The translations under genes and the position numbers were made by a program. Shown piece by piece: positions 1 to 8,111 of a stretch of DNA of 64,000 bases (position 1 is the first letter of the stretch; every line of letters begins with the position of its first letter). The notes beneath the pieces are model-generated. The model had not been told where the DNA came from. It was given only the letters and a program-made list of their open reading frames with translations, and ran no database searches. Source of the DNA: Achromobacter pulmonis. Lineage in GTDB: Bacteria; Pseudomonadota; Gammaproteobacteria; Burkholderiales; Burkholderiaceae_B. The stretch covers positions 1-64,000 of the forward strand of contig NZ_CADIJV010000021.1 in NCBI RefSeq assembly GCF_902859765.1, given 5' to 3'.

Positions 1-120
1 CGCAGCGATGCGCGTCCGGCGCAGAACCACCGCCGTCCCGACGGCAACGCGCGTCCCGCCGGCAACGGCGGCAACGGGCGCCCGGCCGGCGCCCCGCGCG
101 CGGCGCTGCTCTCCAAGTAA
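1..120 (+). CDS. C-terminal tail of an Arg/Gly/Asn/Pro-rich protein (partial), possibly a DEAD-box RNA helicase
   Basis: An open frame runs from the first base of the window to a TAA at 118-120. It encodes 39 residues that are almost all Arg, Gly, Asn, Pro and Ala and ends in LLSK. Low-complexity basic tails of this kind are typical of RhlE-type DEAD-box RNA helicases, where they help bind RNA, but no helicase motif lies inside the window. The assignment is therefore an inference from composition. The gene is cut by the window edge. Confidence 0.45.
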   Translation, partial: RSDARPAQNHRRPDGNARPAGNGGNGRPAGAPRAALLSK

Positions 121-165
121 TATCAGCGGCATACCTGTTACTGCGACCCACGGACCCGCGCCATC

Positions 166-795
166 ATGCCTCTTTCCACCTGGTTGACGTTCTTCCTGGC
201 CTCCTGGGCCATTTCGTTCTCGCCTGGCGCGGGGGCCATCTCGGCGATGTCCTCCGGACTGAAGTACGGGTTCGCCCGCGGCTACTGGAACACGGCCGGC
301 CTGATCCTGGGCATCCTGTTCCAGTTCGTGGTGGTCGCGGTCGGCCTGGGCGCGGTGCTGGCCACTTCCGAAATGGCCTTCAACGTGGTCAAGTACCTGG
401 GCGTGGCCTACCTGATCTACCTGGGTGTGCGCCAGATCCGCACCGACGCCGCGCCCGTCGCGGTCGATGCCGGCGATCCCAAGCAGGCCACGATCCGCGA
501 GCTGGTGATGCGCGGCTTCCTGATCAACACCATGAACCCCAAGGGCACGGTGTTCCTGCTGGCGGTGGTGCCTCAGTTCGTCGACACCGCCTTGCCGCTG
601 ACGCCGCAGTACGCGGCGCTGGCCGGCACGCTGGCATTCACCGACCTGGTGGCGATGGGCATCTACACGCTGCTGGCGGCGCGCGTGCTGCGCCTGCTGC
701 GCAGCGCCAGGCACATCCGCTGGATGAACCGCACCTTCGGTTCGCTGTTCATCCTGGCGGGCGTGTTCCTGGCCTCGTTCCGCCGCCATTCCTGA
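166..795 (+). CDS. LysE/RhtB family amino-acid exporter
   Basis: This 209-residue protein is likely an inner-membrane exporter of amino acids or related small metabolites. It has the family length and about six hydrophobic segments. Near the N-terminus it has the characteristic FSPGAGAISAMSSGLKYG segment, and further on MNPKGTVFLLAVVPQF, the conserved N-P-K motif of LysE/RhtB exporters. The ATG at 166 begins directly with a hydrophobic segment. It stands alone between the Arg/Gly-rich gene and prfC, and a strong hairpin follows it. The substrate cannot be read from the sequence. Confidence 0.85.
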   Translation: MPLSTWLTFFLASWAISFSPGAGAISAMSSGLKYGFARGYWNTAGLILGILFQFVVVAVGLGAVLATSEMAFNVVKYLGVAYLIYLGVRQIRTDAAPVAVDAGDPKQATIRELVMRGFLINTMNPKGTVFLLAVVPQFVDTALPLTPQYAALAGTLAFTDLVAMGIYTLLAARVLRLLRSARHIRWMNRTFGSLFILAGVFLASFRRHS

Positions 796-805
796 ATTTC
801 CACGC

Positions 806-846
806 GCGGGGCACGCGCCGGCAACGGCGCGTGCCCCGCTTGTTTC
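806..846 (+). terminator. Strong intrinsic-terminator-like hairpin after the LysE gene
   Basis: A perfect 14-bp inverted repeat (806-819 with 826-839) has a 6-base loop and is followed by a short T-rich stretch. It lies just after the LysE stop codon and about 60 bases before prfC, so it probably separates the two transcription units. Confidence 0.7.
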
Positions 847-906
847 GATGCACCATACCGGACCGCGCCGGGCTGAATCCGCGGCGTCAGGTTGAATCCT
901 CCGATC

Positions 907-2514
907 ATGAACATCCCACAAGAAGTAGCGCGGCGCCGTACCTTCGCCATCATTTCCCACCCCGACGCGGGCAAGACCACGCTGACCGAAAAGCTGCTGC
1001 TGTTCGCGGGCGCGATCCAGATCGCCGGCAGCGTCAAGGCGCGCAAGGCCTCGCGCCACGCGTCCTCCGACTGGATGGAAATCGAAAAGCAGCGCGGCAT
1101 TTCGGTGGCCTCGTCGGTGATGCAGATGGAATACCGCGACTGCGTCATCAACCTGCTCGACACCCCGGGCCACCAGGACTTCTCGGAAGACACCTACCGC
1201 GTGCTGACGGCGGTCGATGCCGCGCTGATGGTGATCGACGCCGCCAACGGCGTCGAGCCCCAGACCATCCGCCTGCTGCAGGTCTGCCGCGCGCGCAACA
1301 CGCCCATCATCACATTCATCAACAAGATGGACCGTGAAGTGCGCGAACCGCTCGAACTGCTGTCGGAAATCGAAGGCCACCTGGGCATGGACGCGGTGCC
1401 GTTCTCGTGGCCGGTGGGCATGGGCAAGGCCTTCGGCGGCGTGTTCGACATCCGCCGCGACCGCATGCGCGTGTTCCGCCCCGGCCAGGAGCGCCGCGCG
1501 GACAACGACGACTTCATCGAAGGCCTGACCAACCCCGAGATCGCGCGCCGCTTCGGCGCGGCCTTCGAGCAGGCCAGCGGCGAAATCGAACTGATCAACG
1601 AGGCCGCCCCAGCCTTCGACCGCGACCAGTTCCTGGCCGGCAAGCAGACCCCGGTGTTTTTCGGCTCGGCCATCAACAACTTCGGCGTGCAGGAAGTGCT
1701 GGACGCGCTGGTCGAACAGGCTCCCCCGCCCGGCCCGCGCGTGGCGCTGCAACGCGAGGTGCAGCCCGAGGAACCCAAGTTCACCGGCGTGGTGTTCAAG
1801 GTGCAAGCCAACATGGACCCGGCGCACCGCGACCGCGTCGCCTTCGTGCGCGTCAGCTCCGGCCGCTTCGAGCGCGGCATGCGCCTGAAGGTCGCCCGCA
1901 CCAACAAGGAAATGCGCCCCAACAACGTGGTGTCGTTCCTGTCGCAACGCCGCGAGCTGCTGGACGAGGCCTATGCCGGCGACGTCATCGGCATTCCCAA
2001 CCACGGCGTGCTGCAACTGGGCGACGTGCTGACCGAAGGCGAAACGCTGCAGTTCACCGGCCTGCCGTTCTTCGCGCCGGAACTGTTCCAGGCCGTCGAA
2101 GTGAAAGACCCGCTGCGCACCAAGCAGTTGCGCACCGGCCTGACACAACTGGGCGAAGAGGGCGCCATCCAGGTGTTCCGCCCCGAGGCCGCCGGCGGCT
2201 CGCTGCTGCTCGGCGCGGTCGGCCAGCTGCAGTTCGAAGTGGTCGCGCACCGCCTCAAGACCGAGTACGGCGTGGACGCGCGCATGATGCCTTCGCGCTA
2301 CACAATGGCACGTTGGATTACTTCCGATAACCCCAAGGCGCTGCGCAAGTTCATGGATGCCAATGCTGCCCATATCGCCTATGATGTGGTCGATGCGGCG
2401 GCGTTTTTGATCGGTTCGCCCGCGCAGTTGCGCGTGGCCGAGGAACTGTATCCGGATGTGAAATTCCACGCGATGCGAGAGCATGGCGGCAAGGTTTTCG
2501 GAGACAAGGCGTAG
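907..2514 (+). CDS. prfC: Peptide chain release factor 3 (RF3), GTPase
   Basis: RF3 is the GTPase that recycles RF1 and RF2 from the ribosome after peptide release. The 535-residue product begins MNIPQEVARRRTFAIISHPD, followed by the P-loop DAGKTTLTEK (G1), the switch segment RGISVASSVM, the G3 motif DTPGHQDF and the G4 motif NKMD. The C-terminal half has the usual RF3 beta-barrel and EF-G-like domains, and the length matches the family. A TTG 15 bases upstream is in frame, but the ATG at 907 gives the family N-terminus. No clear Shine-Dalgarno sequence precedes it. Confidence 0.97.
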   Translation: MNIPQEVARRRTFAIISHPDAGKTTLTEKLLLFAGAIQIAGSVKARKASRHASSDWMEIEKQRGISVASSVMQMEYRDCVINLLDTPGHQDFSEDTYRVLTAVDAALMVIDAANGVEPQTIRLLQVCRARNTPIITFINKMDREVREPLELLSEIEGHLGMDAVPFSWPVGMGKAFGGVFDIRRDRMRVFRPGQERRADNDDFIEGLTNPEIARRFGAAFEQASGEIELINEAAPAFDRDQFLAGKQTPVFFGSAINNFGVQEVLDALVEQAPPPGPRVALQREVQPEEPKFTGVVFKVQANMDPAHRDRVAFVRVSSGRFERGMRLKVARTNKEMRPNNVVSFLSQRRELLDEAYAGDVIGIPNHGVLQLGDVLTEGETLQFTGLPFFAPELFQAVEVKDPLRTKQLRTGLTQLGEEGAIQVFRPEAAGGSLLLGAVGQLQFEVVAHRLKTEYGVDARMMPSRYTMARWITSDNPKALRKFMDANAAHIAYDVVDAAAFLIGSPAQLRVAEELYPDVKFHAMREHGGKVFGDKA

Positions 2515-2552
2515 ACCCGTTCGGGTACCGCACGGCAGATTTGAGGGTAGCA

Positions 2553-3233
2553 ATGTCTTGGCGTTTATTATTCGCAACGCTTCTGCTGGCGCTTGGCGCG
2601 TCGGCCTGGGGCGGCATTCAACTGGGTGATTGGCTGGTGGCGCACGCGCCACAGGCCGCGCCTGCACCCGGCCAGGATGCGGCCGCGTCGCAACAACCCG
2701 TGCTCGACGCCAACGGGCGTCCCTACGTGGCGCAGCCCCCGCAACCGCGCATCGACGGCACGCTCGGCGTGCCCGACAAACCGGCCGACCACGAATGGAC
2801 CATCAACACGGTCTCGCTGTTCGACACCCTCAGCGATCCGGCTGTGCAGATTTCGCGCGAGCGCATCAGCCAGGACCAGGCGCGCGAAATCGCCGCGGCC
2901 TCGCAGGTGCCGCTGCCGCAAGGCACCTCTGACGTCAGCACGCTCGACCTGCAGGCGCCGGGCACCGGCACCGCCATCAACGGCGGCCAGGCACCGGCCC
3001 AACAGGCCGCCGGCTACGGCAACACGCCCATGGTGCAGGCGCCGCCCCCGCCGAATTCGTCACCGGCGCCGGGCGCGCCCGGCTGGCAGGACGCGCTCAA
3101 GCGCGAACTGGCGCACTGCGCCACGCAGGGCTTCTTCGAACGCCCCTCGTGCTCGTGGGCGGCCCGCAACAAGTACTGCGGCCCCAACCGGGCCTGGGGC
3201 ACGATGGCCGAATGCCCGGCCCGCCCGCAGTAA
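2553..3233 (+). CDS. Putative membrane-anchored periplasmic protein with Cys-rich C-terminus, function unknown
   Basis: This 226-residue protein is not recognised. Residues 1-22 form a hydrophobic signal or anchor segment. A long linker rich in Pro, Ala and Gln follows, with PPPPN and similar runs. The last 45 residues form a compact tail with four cysteines (CATQGFF, PSCSW, KYCGP, AECPA), which could make two disulfides in the periplasm. The ATG at 2553 has GAGG about seven bases upstream and gives the cleaner signal sequence; a TTG at 2541 is the alternative. A bidirectional terminator follows. Confidence 0.7.
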   Translation: MSWRLLFATLLLALGASAWGGIQLGDWLVAHAPQAAPAPGQDAAASQQPVLDANGRPYVAQPPQPRIDGTLGVPDKPADHEWTINTVSLFDTLSDPAVQISRERISQDQAREIAAASQVPLPQGTSDVSTLDLQAPGTGTAINGGQAPAQQAAGYGNTPMVQAPPPPNSSPAPGAPGWQDALKRELAHCATQGFFERPSCSWAARNKYCGPNRAWGTMAECPARPQ

Positions 3234-3273
3234 ATCCGATCCCACGGCTCGCGCCAGACGCGAGCACTGCAAG

Positions 3274-3301
3274 AAAATGGCGCCCCGAGGGGCGCCATTT
3301 T
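3274..3301. terminator. Bidirectional intrinsic terminator
   Basis: A perfect 13-bp inverted repeat (3274-3286 with 3289-3301) begins with AAAA and ends with TTTT, so it can work on both strands. It sits between the convergent genes ending at 3233 (+) and 3321 (-). Confidence 0.85.
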
Positions 3302-3320
3302 GCATGCCGCGGCAAGCGCC

Positions 3321-3797
3321 TCAGTCGGGCACGGACATCTGGCTTTGCAGGTAGTTCTGCAGGCCCACCTTGTCGATCAGGTCGATCTGGGTTTCCAGGT
3401 AATCGATATGCTCTTCGGTGTCGTCCAGGATGTCCTGGAACAGATCGCGCGAGACGTAGTCGCGCACCGATTCGCAATAAGCCATGGCTTCCTTCACGGT
3501 GGCCTGGGCGCCTTGCTCCAGCTTCAGGTCACAGGCCAGCAGTTCCGGCACGTCTTCGCCGATCAGCAGCTTGTGCAGGTCTTGCAGGTTGGGCAGGCCG
3601 TCGAGCATGAAGATGCGCGCGATCAGGCGATCCGCATGCTTCATTTCGCCGATGGATTCCTCGTACTCGTGCTTGCCGAGCTTGTCGAAACCCCAATGAT
3701 TCAACATGCGCGCATGCAGGAAGTATTGGTTGATCGCCGTCAACTCGTTGGTCAGCTGCTTGTTCAAGAATTGGATGACGGTTTTATCGCCTTTCAT
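3321..3797 (-). CDS. bfr: Bacterioferritin
   Basis: Bacterioferritin is a 24-subunit haem-containing iron-storage shell with ferroxidase activity. The 158-residue protein has the expected length and active-site residues: Glu18, Glu51 and His54 for the diiron centre, and Met52 as the inter-subunit haem ligand (segment [12 protein letters not shown]). C-terminal acidic residues lie in [13 protein letters not shown]. The ATG at 3797 is preceded by AGGAG at good spacing; a much longer in-frame extension upstream has no family similarity. The partner ferredoxin bfd is on the same strand 1.6 kb away, separated by an exporter gene. Confidence 0.97.
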   Translation of the reverse strand: MKGDKTVIQFLNKQLTNELTAINQYFLHARMLNHWGFDKLGKHEYEESIGEMKHADRLIARIFMLDGLPNLQDLHKLLIGEDVPELLACDLKLEQGAQATVKEAMAYCESVRDYVSRDLFQDILDDTEEHIDYLETQIDLIDKVGLQNYLQSQMSVPD

Positions 3798-4161
3798 AAC
3801 GGACTCCTTGCAGTCAGGCGCGACGCGCACTGCATCGCGACAAGAAGCGCACGATGCCGCGAGTACGCAACCCCGGCAGACTAACATCGGCCGCGGGGCC
3901 GCGCCTAGCCTTGGCGCGCATCTGGTAAACCGCTTTACGAGCGCAACCGGAAAGCGATACATAAATGAGAATGAGTATGCATGCTTGATGATTTGCATCC
4001 GACCGCAAGGCATGGCGCGGGCTGCACGGGCATGCATCAGGCCAATTCGCAGGCATTCCGGGGGTCGCGCGGCGGCGCAAGCGGCACGATACGGCCCTGA
4101 ATTTCTAGGACCACTCCCCGAGCGCGCCACGTTGTGCGCGAACAACCGCTGAAACGCGGCC
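3798..4161. other. Intergenic region upstream of bfr with no gene
   Basis: These 364 bases separate bfr from the end of the exporter gene on the same strand. I see no convincing coding sequence or RNA gene. It probably carries the bfr promoter; the only notable element is the Fur-box-like AT-rich stretch listed separately. Confidence 0.6.
3961..3979. promoter_or_regulatory. Possible Fur-box-like site upstream of bfr
   Basis: The 19 bases at 3961-3979 match the canonical Fur box at 12 of 19 positions, with an AATGAGAATGAGTAT core. It lies about 165 bases upstream of the bfr start. Direct Fur activation of bfr from a distant site is known in other betaproteobacteria, but the match here is only moderate. 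Confidence 0.35.
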
Positions 4162-5076
4162 CTACGGCGCGCGCCGCGTCGCCAGCCAGATGCCGAACGC
4201 GATCGGCACAATGCCCAACAGGTCGAGCCACGATACCGGCTCGCGCAGCACCGCCCAACCGAACAACAGGCCCAGCGGCGGCATCAGGAAATGCAGCGCG
4301 CTGGCGGCCGTGGCGCTGGCCCGGCTCAGGATCATGAACCACAGGTAATAGCCGCCGATCGATACCGCGACGATCATGTATGCCATGCTCCAGAACAGAC
4401 TGGCCGTCATGCGTGCATCGCCCATGCTCTCGTGCAGCAGCGCCACCGGCAGGAGCGCCGCCGCGCCGGCCAGCGACTGGATCCCCGTCGCCATCCACAG
4501 GCCCGCGGCCGGCTTGAGGCGCTTGTAGAGCAGCGTACCCGCGACCAGCGCCACCAGCCCGCCGGTCACCAGCAGCGTGCCGTGCGTATCTTCCTGCATG
4601 CCGGACAGTCGCGAGCGCAGCACCAGCGCCACGCCCCCCAGCCCCAGGCACAGCCCGAACATCTTGCGCCAGCCCAGCCGCTCGCCCAGCACTGGCCCGG
4701 CCAACACGCCGATCAGCAGGGGATTGGTGCTGATCAGCACCGCCGTGAACGCCGACGAGACCGTGGTCATGCCGCTCCAGCTCAAACCCAGATACGCGGC
4801 GTTGTTCAACACGCCCAGCAGGATCAGCGCCGCCAGGTCGCGGCCGCCGGGCCGCGACCAGCGCCCGCTGGCCGCCGCCACCCCCAGCATCAGGGCGCCA
4901 GCGATCAGGAAGCGGATCGTCAGCAGGGTCAGCGGCGGACAATCGCGCACCGCGATCTTGGCCGCGGCGAAGGCCGAACTCCACAGGAAACAGAACGCCG
5001 CGATGGGCGCCCAGGTCACGCCCATCGGCGCGTCGGCAGGCAAGGCGGCAACGGGCACGGCTGATGACACCTTCAT
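4162..5076 (-). CDS. EamA/DMT-superfamily exporter
   Basis: This is a 304-residue inner-membrane protein of the drug/metabolite transporter superfamily. It has about ten hydrophobic helices arranged as two EamA repeats. The first begins [19 protein letters not shown], and [11 protein letters not shown] near the middle is typical of the family, which exports amino acids, metabolites or drugs. The start at 5076 gives the usual short cytoplasmic N-terminus. An in-frame ATG at 5139 would add 21 residues without obvious function. The substrate is unknown. Confidence 0.85.
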   Translation of the reverse strand: MKVSSAVPVAALPADAPMGVTWAPIAAFCFLWSSAFAAAKIAVRDCPPLTLLTIRFLIAGALMLGVAAASGRWSRPGGRDLAALILLGVLNNAAYLGLSWSGMTTVSSAFTAVLISTNPLLIGVLAGPVLGERLGWRKMFGLCLGLGGVALVLRSRLSGMQEDTHGTLLVTGGLVALVAGTLLYKRLKPAAGLWMATGIQSLAGAAALLPVALLHESMGDARMTASLFWSMAYMIVAVSIGGYYLWFMILSRASATAASALHFLMPPLGLLFGWAVLREPVSWLDLLGIVPIAFGIWLATRRAP

Positions 5077-5335
5077 GGCACATCCGATCCAGGCAGGAAA
5101 CGAGGAGCCCATTCTGGGCGCCGCCTCATTCATTGACAAACGATTTATTCGGAGAGAGTCCCAACCTCATGGGGTTGCAGGCCGCATTGACAGGAGGGCT
5201 GGGCGTGGCATTGCAGGCATGCCGCGGCATCGCGCGCCGGGCCACCGCCTGGTGGGCGCGGCGCAGCCGGCGGTACCGTCGACGGAATCGGCGCTACGCC
5301 TACTGGCGTCGGGGATCAGGGAATTCTGTGAAGCG

Positions 5336-5373
5336 GAAACAAAACGGCTTGCAGGGCTGGGCCTGCAAGCCGT
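5336..5373 (-). terminator. Intrinsic terminator of bfd
   Basis: A perfect 12-bp stem (5344-5355 with 5362-5373) has a 6-base loop and, on the minus strand, is followed by a TTTTGTTT run. It lies about 20 bases beyond the bfd stop. The rest of the 315-base gap between bfd and the exporter (5077-5391) shows no gene. Confidence 0.85.
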
Positions 5374-5391
5374 GGCAGGTGGCGGCGCCGC

Positions 5392-5673
5392 TCAGGCGAC
5401 GGCGACCTGGATGACCGGATAGCTGCTGTTCGCCGCGGTCGCGCCCGCGTCGGCCAGGGGGGCCGGCGGATTGACCGGAACGGCGATCGAGCGCACGTCG
5501 CACACGCTGGAGCAGCGGCCGCCAGGCAGGTATTCGGCGGCGGTGGCCGCGCAGCAACCGCAACACGTGGCCACGCCCAACTCGAACTGCAGGTCGGAAA
5601 GCGACGTCGCGCCCGCGTCCACGCTGGCGCGGACTTGGCGTTCGGTGATGGCATTACATACGCAAATGTACAT
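5392..5673 (-). CDS. bfd: Bacterioferritin-associated ferredoxin (2Fe-2S)
   Basis: Bfd docks on bacterioferritin and passes electrons to its haem to release stored iron. The 93-residue protein starts MYICVCNAITERQV and has CCGCC around residues 37-41. Together these give the Bfd/BFD-like 2Fe-2S ligand set: C-x-C near the start and C-x2-C in the second half. The C-terminal 30 residues, rich in Ala, Val and Pro, exceed the roughly 64-residue E. coli protein and may be a flexible tail. A good promoter with an overlapping Fur-like box precedes it, consistent with expression under iron starvation. Confidence 0.93.
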   Translation of the reverse strand: MYICVCNAITERQVRASVDAGATSLSDLQFELGVATCCGCCAATAAEYLPGGRCSSVCDVRSIAVPVNPPAPLADAGATAANSSYPVIQVAVA

Positions 5674-5686
5674 GAGAATAATTATC
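5668..5686. promoter_or_regulatory. Fur-box-like operator over the bfd start and -10 region
   Basis: Positions 5668-5686 match the 19-bp Fur consensus at 14 of 19 positions, including the whole distal ATTATC half. The site covers both the bfd -10 hexamer and the start codon, so iron-loaded Fur would block transcription, as expected for an iron-release ferredoxin. Confidence 0.65.
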
Positions 5687-5709
5687 GGGATTTATTCCTG
5701 CAATGGCAA
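5681..5709 (-). promoter_or_regulatory. bfd promoter, apparently giving a leaderless mRNA
   Basis: On the minus strand, TTGCCA (5704-5709) and GATAAT (5681-5686) are separated by exactly 17 bases. Only seven bases then separate the -10 box from the bfd ATG, so transcription should start at or next to the start codon. No Shine-Dalgarno sequence is present, which agrees with a leaderless message. Confidence 0.65.
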
Positions 5710-5848
5710 GTACCCTGCGTAAATAATTTGCAACCACGTACGCCTCTAACCCCTTGAAATAAGGGACGTTTTATTGCTGCGGCGCCACACACAGGCAGGC
5801 GCCACGGACGCGGTCCGGCGCCCGACGCCACCCCGTTTGCAGGCGGAT

Positions 5849-7276
5849 TCAGCGCGCCGCGGCCTGCGCCTTGCGCAACGCGGCGGGCGCGATCCGCAGC
5901 GCCTCGCGATACTTGGCGACGGTGCGGCGGGCAATGACGATGCCCTGGTCCGCCAACTTTTCCATGATCTGGCTGTCGGATAGCGGCTTGGCCCGGTTCT
6001 CCTCGGCCACCATCTGGCGGATGAAGGTCTGCACTGCGGTGGCCGACGTGGCATCGCCGCCATCGGTCGACACCCCCGCCCCGAAGAAGCGCTTGAGCTC
6101 CAGCGTGCCGAACGGAGTGAGCATGTACTTCTGGGTGGTGGCGCGCGAAATCGTCGACTCATGCAAGCCGAGTTCCCCGGCGATGTCCTTCAGGATGAGC
6201 GGCCGCATGGCCGCGGGCCCCTGGCTGAAAAAGGCGGTCTGGCGATCGACGATGGCCTGCGCCACCCGCAGGATGGTGTCGAAGCGCTGCTCGACGTTGC
6301 GGATCATCCACTTGGCCTGTTGCAGTTGCGACTGCAGGCCGGCGTGGGCCGATTCCTTCTGGTTGGCCAGCATCTGCGCGTACAGGCCGTTGATCTGCAG
6401 GCGCGGCATGGCGGCGCTGTTGAGCGTCACCTGCCAACCACGGCGCGTCTTGCGCACGATGACATCCGGCACCGCATAGTCCGCCGCCGGCACCGTCCAG
6501 GCCCGGCCCGGACGCGGCTCCAGACGCAGGATCAGGGCATGGGCGGCGCGCAGTGTGGCCTCGTCGCAACCGGCCGCCGCGCACAGCCTGGCGTGGTTGC
6601 CCGTCGCCAGCAGCGCCAGATGCTGGGCACAGACCTGGCGGGCGCAGGCCAGCACTGCCGGGTCGGCGGCTTCGGGCAGGCGCGCCAGGTCAGGGTTGCG
6701 CAGTTGCAACAGCAGGCAGTCGGACATGTCGCGGGCGCCGATGCCCGGCGGGTCGAACGATTGCAGCAGCGACAACGCCGCGCGCAGCTCGTCCAGGTCC
6801 GGCTCCATTTCGGCCGGCAGCCAGCCCAGGATTTCCTCCAGCGGCGAGCCCAGGTAACCGTTCTCGTCCAGCTCGTCGATCAGCAACGCCGCCAGCGCGG
6901 CATCGCGCGGCGCGGCGCGGGTCAGCACCAATTGCCCCAGCAGGTGCTCGCGCAGGGTATCGGGCCGGGCCGCCTCGGGCATACCGGAATCGTCGTCGGG
7001 ATAGACCCCGCCGGAACCCGGCATTTCCTCCACCGGCGCGTCGCGCTCGGGCGCGGGCTCGTCGTCCTGGACCGATGATTCGCGCTCGGATTCCGCCTGG
7101 GTCTCGGCCGACGCGGGCTCATCGTCGCGCTCCAGCAACGGATTGTCGGCGAGCACTTGCGAGATCTCCGCTTCGAGCTCGAGCGTGGACAGTTGCAGCA
7201 ATCGGATCGATTGCTGCAATTGAGGGGTCAGCGTCAGATGCTGGCCGGGCCGCAGTTCTAAAATAGGACGGGTCAT
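5849..7276 (-). CDS. rpoN: RNA polymerase sigma-54 factor
   Basis: Sigma-54 directs RNA polymerase to -24/-12 promoters and needs AAA+ activators. The product has the Gln/Leu-rich region I (LTPQLQQSIRLLQLSTLELE), an acidic region II (about residues 50-110), the core-binding domain, an HTH region, and the diagnostic RpoN box ARRTVAKYRE near the C-terminus. The start at 7276 (MTRPILELRPGQ) gives 475 residues. An ATG at 7294 would add six but would overlap the divergent gene. The usual neighbours lptB, hpf and ptsN are absent, so this copy lies outside the common rpoN operon. Confidence 0.95.
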   Translation of the reverse strand: MTRPILELRPGQHLTLTPQLQQSIRLLQLSTLELEAEISQVLADNPLLERDDEPASAETQAESERESSVQDDEPAPERDAPVEEMPGSGGVYPDDDSGMPEAARPDTLREHLLGQLVLTRAAPRDAALAALLIDELDENGYLGSPLEEILGWLPAEMEPDLDELRAALSLLQSFDPPGIGARDMSDCLLLQLRNPDLARLPEAADPAVLACARQVCAQHLALLATGNHARLCAAAGCDEATLRAAHALILRLEPRPGRAWTVPAADYAVPDVIVRKTRRGWQVTLNSAAMPRLQINGLYAQMLANQKESAHAGLQSQLQQAKWMIRNVEQRFDTILRVAQAIVDRQTAFFSQGPAAMRPLILKDIAGELGLHESTISRATTQKYMLTPFGTLELKRFFGAGVSTDGGDATSATAVQTFIRQMVAEENRAKPLSDSQIMEKLADQGIVIARRTVAKYREALRIAPAALRKAQAAAR

Positions 7277-7279
7277 AGG

Positions 7280-7285
7280 TACAAT
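7280..7285 (+). promoter_or_regulatory. Possible -10 box of the 7293 gene (leaderless)
   Basis: TACAAT lies seven bases before the ATG at 7293, the same spacing as the bfd -10 box. A -35 element is weak (TTCTAA at 7256-7261). No Shine-Dalgarno sequence lies between. The hexamer falls inside the extreme 5' end of the divergent rpoN region. Confidence 0.4.
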
Positions 7286-7292
7286 ATTTTGC

Positions 7293-7916
7293 ATGATGAA
7301 TCAGACTTCGCCCGCACGCGTTCGCCAGGATTGCCGACTTATCGGTCAGACCCTGCTAAAACTGGCGCTTCCCCGACTTCTCGTGCGCGCGATCGTGATC
7401 GCCGTGGCCGTGATCGTCTGGTATCTCGCCGCTTCCTGGATCCTGGATTTCGGCAAGCGCGTCAACTATGACTTCCTGCATACGCTGGGCCAGCCCACCA
7501 TGGACATGGTGCAGAAGGTCAACCCCTATATCTGGTGGGTCGCGGCCGGCATCTGGACCCTGATTGTGTTCTTCATCGTACGCGCATGGCTGTCGTCCAG
7601 CCTGGCGTCCGGCCGCGCCACGCCGATTCGCACCGAAGTACTGGCCGACCTGGCGCCGCAGTTGAGCGCGGAATCGGTCGGCGTGCTGCGCTGGGCCTGG
7701 GGCAACCGCGAAGAACCGTTCACCGTCGGCGACCTGTACCGCTCCCTGTCGGAAATCCGCCACAATCGCATCGGCAAGATCGCCATGGTGGCCGAGCAAG
7801 CGGAAATTCTCGACGGCACGGCCGCGCGGGCCTCGGACGGCGGGCGCGACGACCGCCGCCGCGAGGCCCGCGAGCAGCGCTATGTCGAGCCGCGCATCGG
7901 CGATCCGGCGCGCTGA
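7293..7916 (+). CDS. Inner-membrane protein of unknown function
   Basis: This 207-residue protein is not recognised as a named family. It has two clear membrane helices (about residues 28-50, rich in Val, Ile and Ala, and 80-98, WWVAAGIWTLIVFFIV) with a roughly 30-residue periplasmic loop. The cytoplasmic C-terminal half ends in a charged Arg/Asp-rich tail. The start is uncertain: ATG codons at 7293 and 7296 both lack a ribosome-binding site, and a -10-like box lies seven bases upstream. The gene diverges from rpoN. Confidence 0.7.
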   Translation: MMNQTSPARVRQDCRLIGQTLLKLALPRLLVRAIVIAVAVIVWYLAASWILDFGKRVNYDFLHTLGQPTMDMVQKVNPYIWWVAAGIWTLIVFFIVRAWLSSSLASGRATPIRTEVLADLAPQLSAESVGVLRWAWGNREEPFTVGDLYRSLSEIRHNRIGKIAMVAEQAEILDGTAARASDGGRDDRRREAREQRYVEPRIGDPAR

Positions 7917-7949
7917 GGCGGGACACCCGCCGGTTTGTGCCCCCGACAC

Positions 7950-7971
7950 CAGGCCGCCGCAAGGCGGCCTG
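7950..7971 (+). terminator. Terminator-like hairpin
   Basis: A 9-bp GC-rich stem (7950-7958 with 7963-7971) has a GCAA tetraloop and ends the transcript of the membrane protein. The following T-run is short. Confidence 0.5.
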
Positions 7972-8111
7972 GGCGTTTCAGTCCCGTGCCAGCCGGGCTC
8001 CCCTATACTGGCCCTCCAGGCTCGCGCAACCGCGGCCGCGCCCATACCCTGAAACATAACCGGCAGCCGAGACCTGCCGGATGCGCGGCCAGCCCCTGGA
8101 GTTTGCTTTAC

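Noticed and set aside
3814-4211. N-terminal extension of bfr to 296 residues
   Set aside because: Bacterioferritin is about 158 residues. The ATG at 3797 has a proper ribosome-binding site and places the haem and metal ligands at canonical positions.
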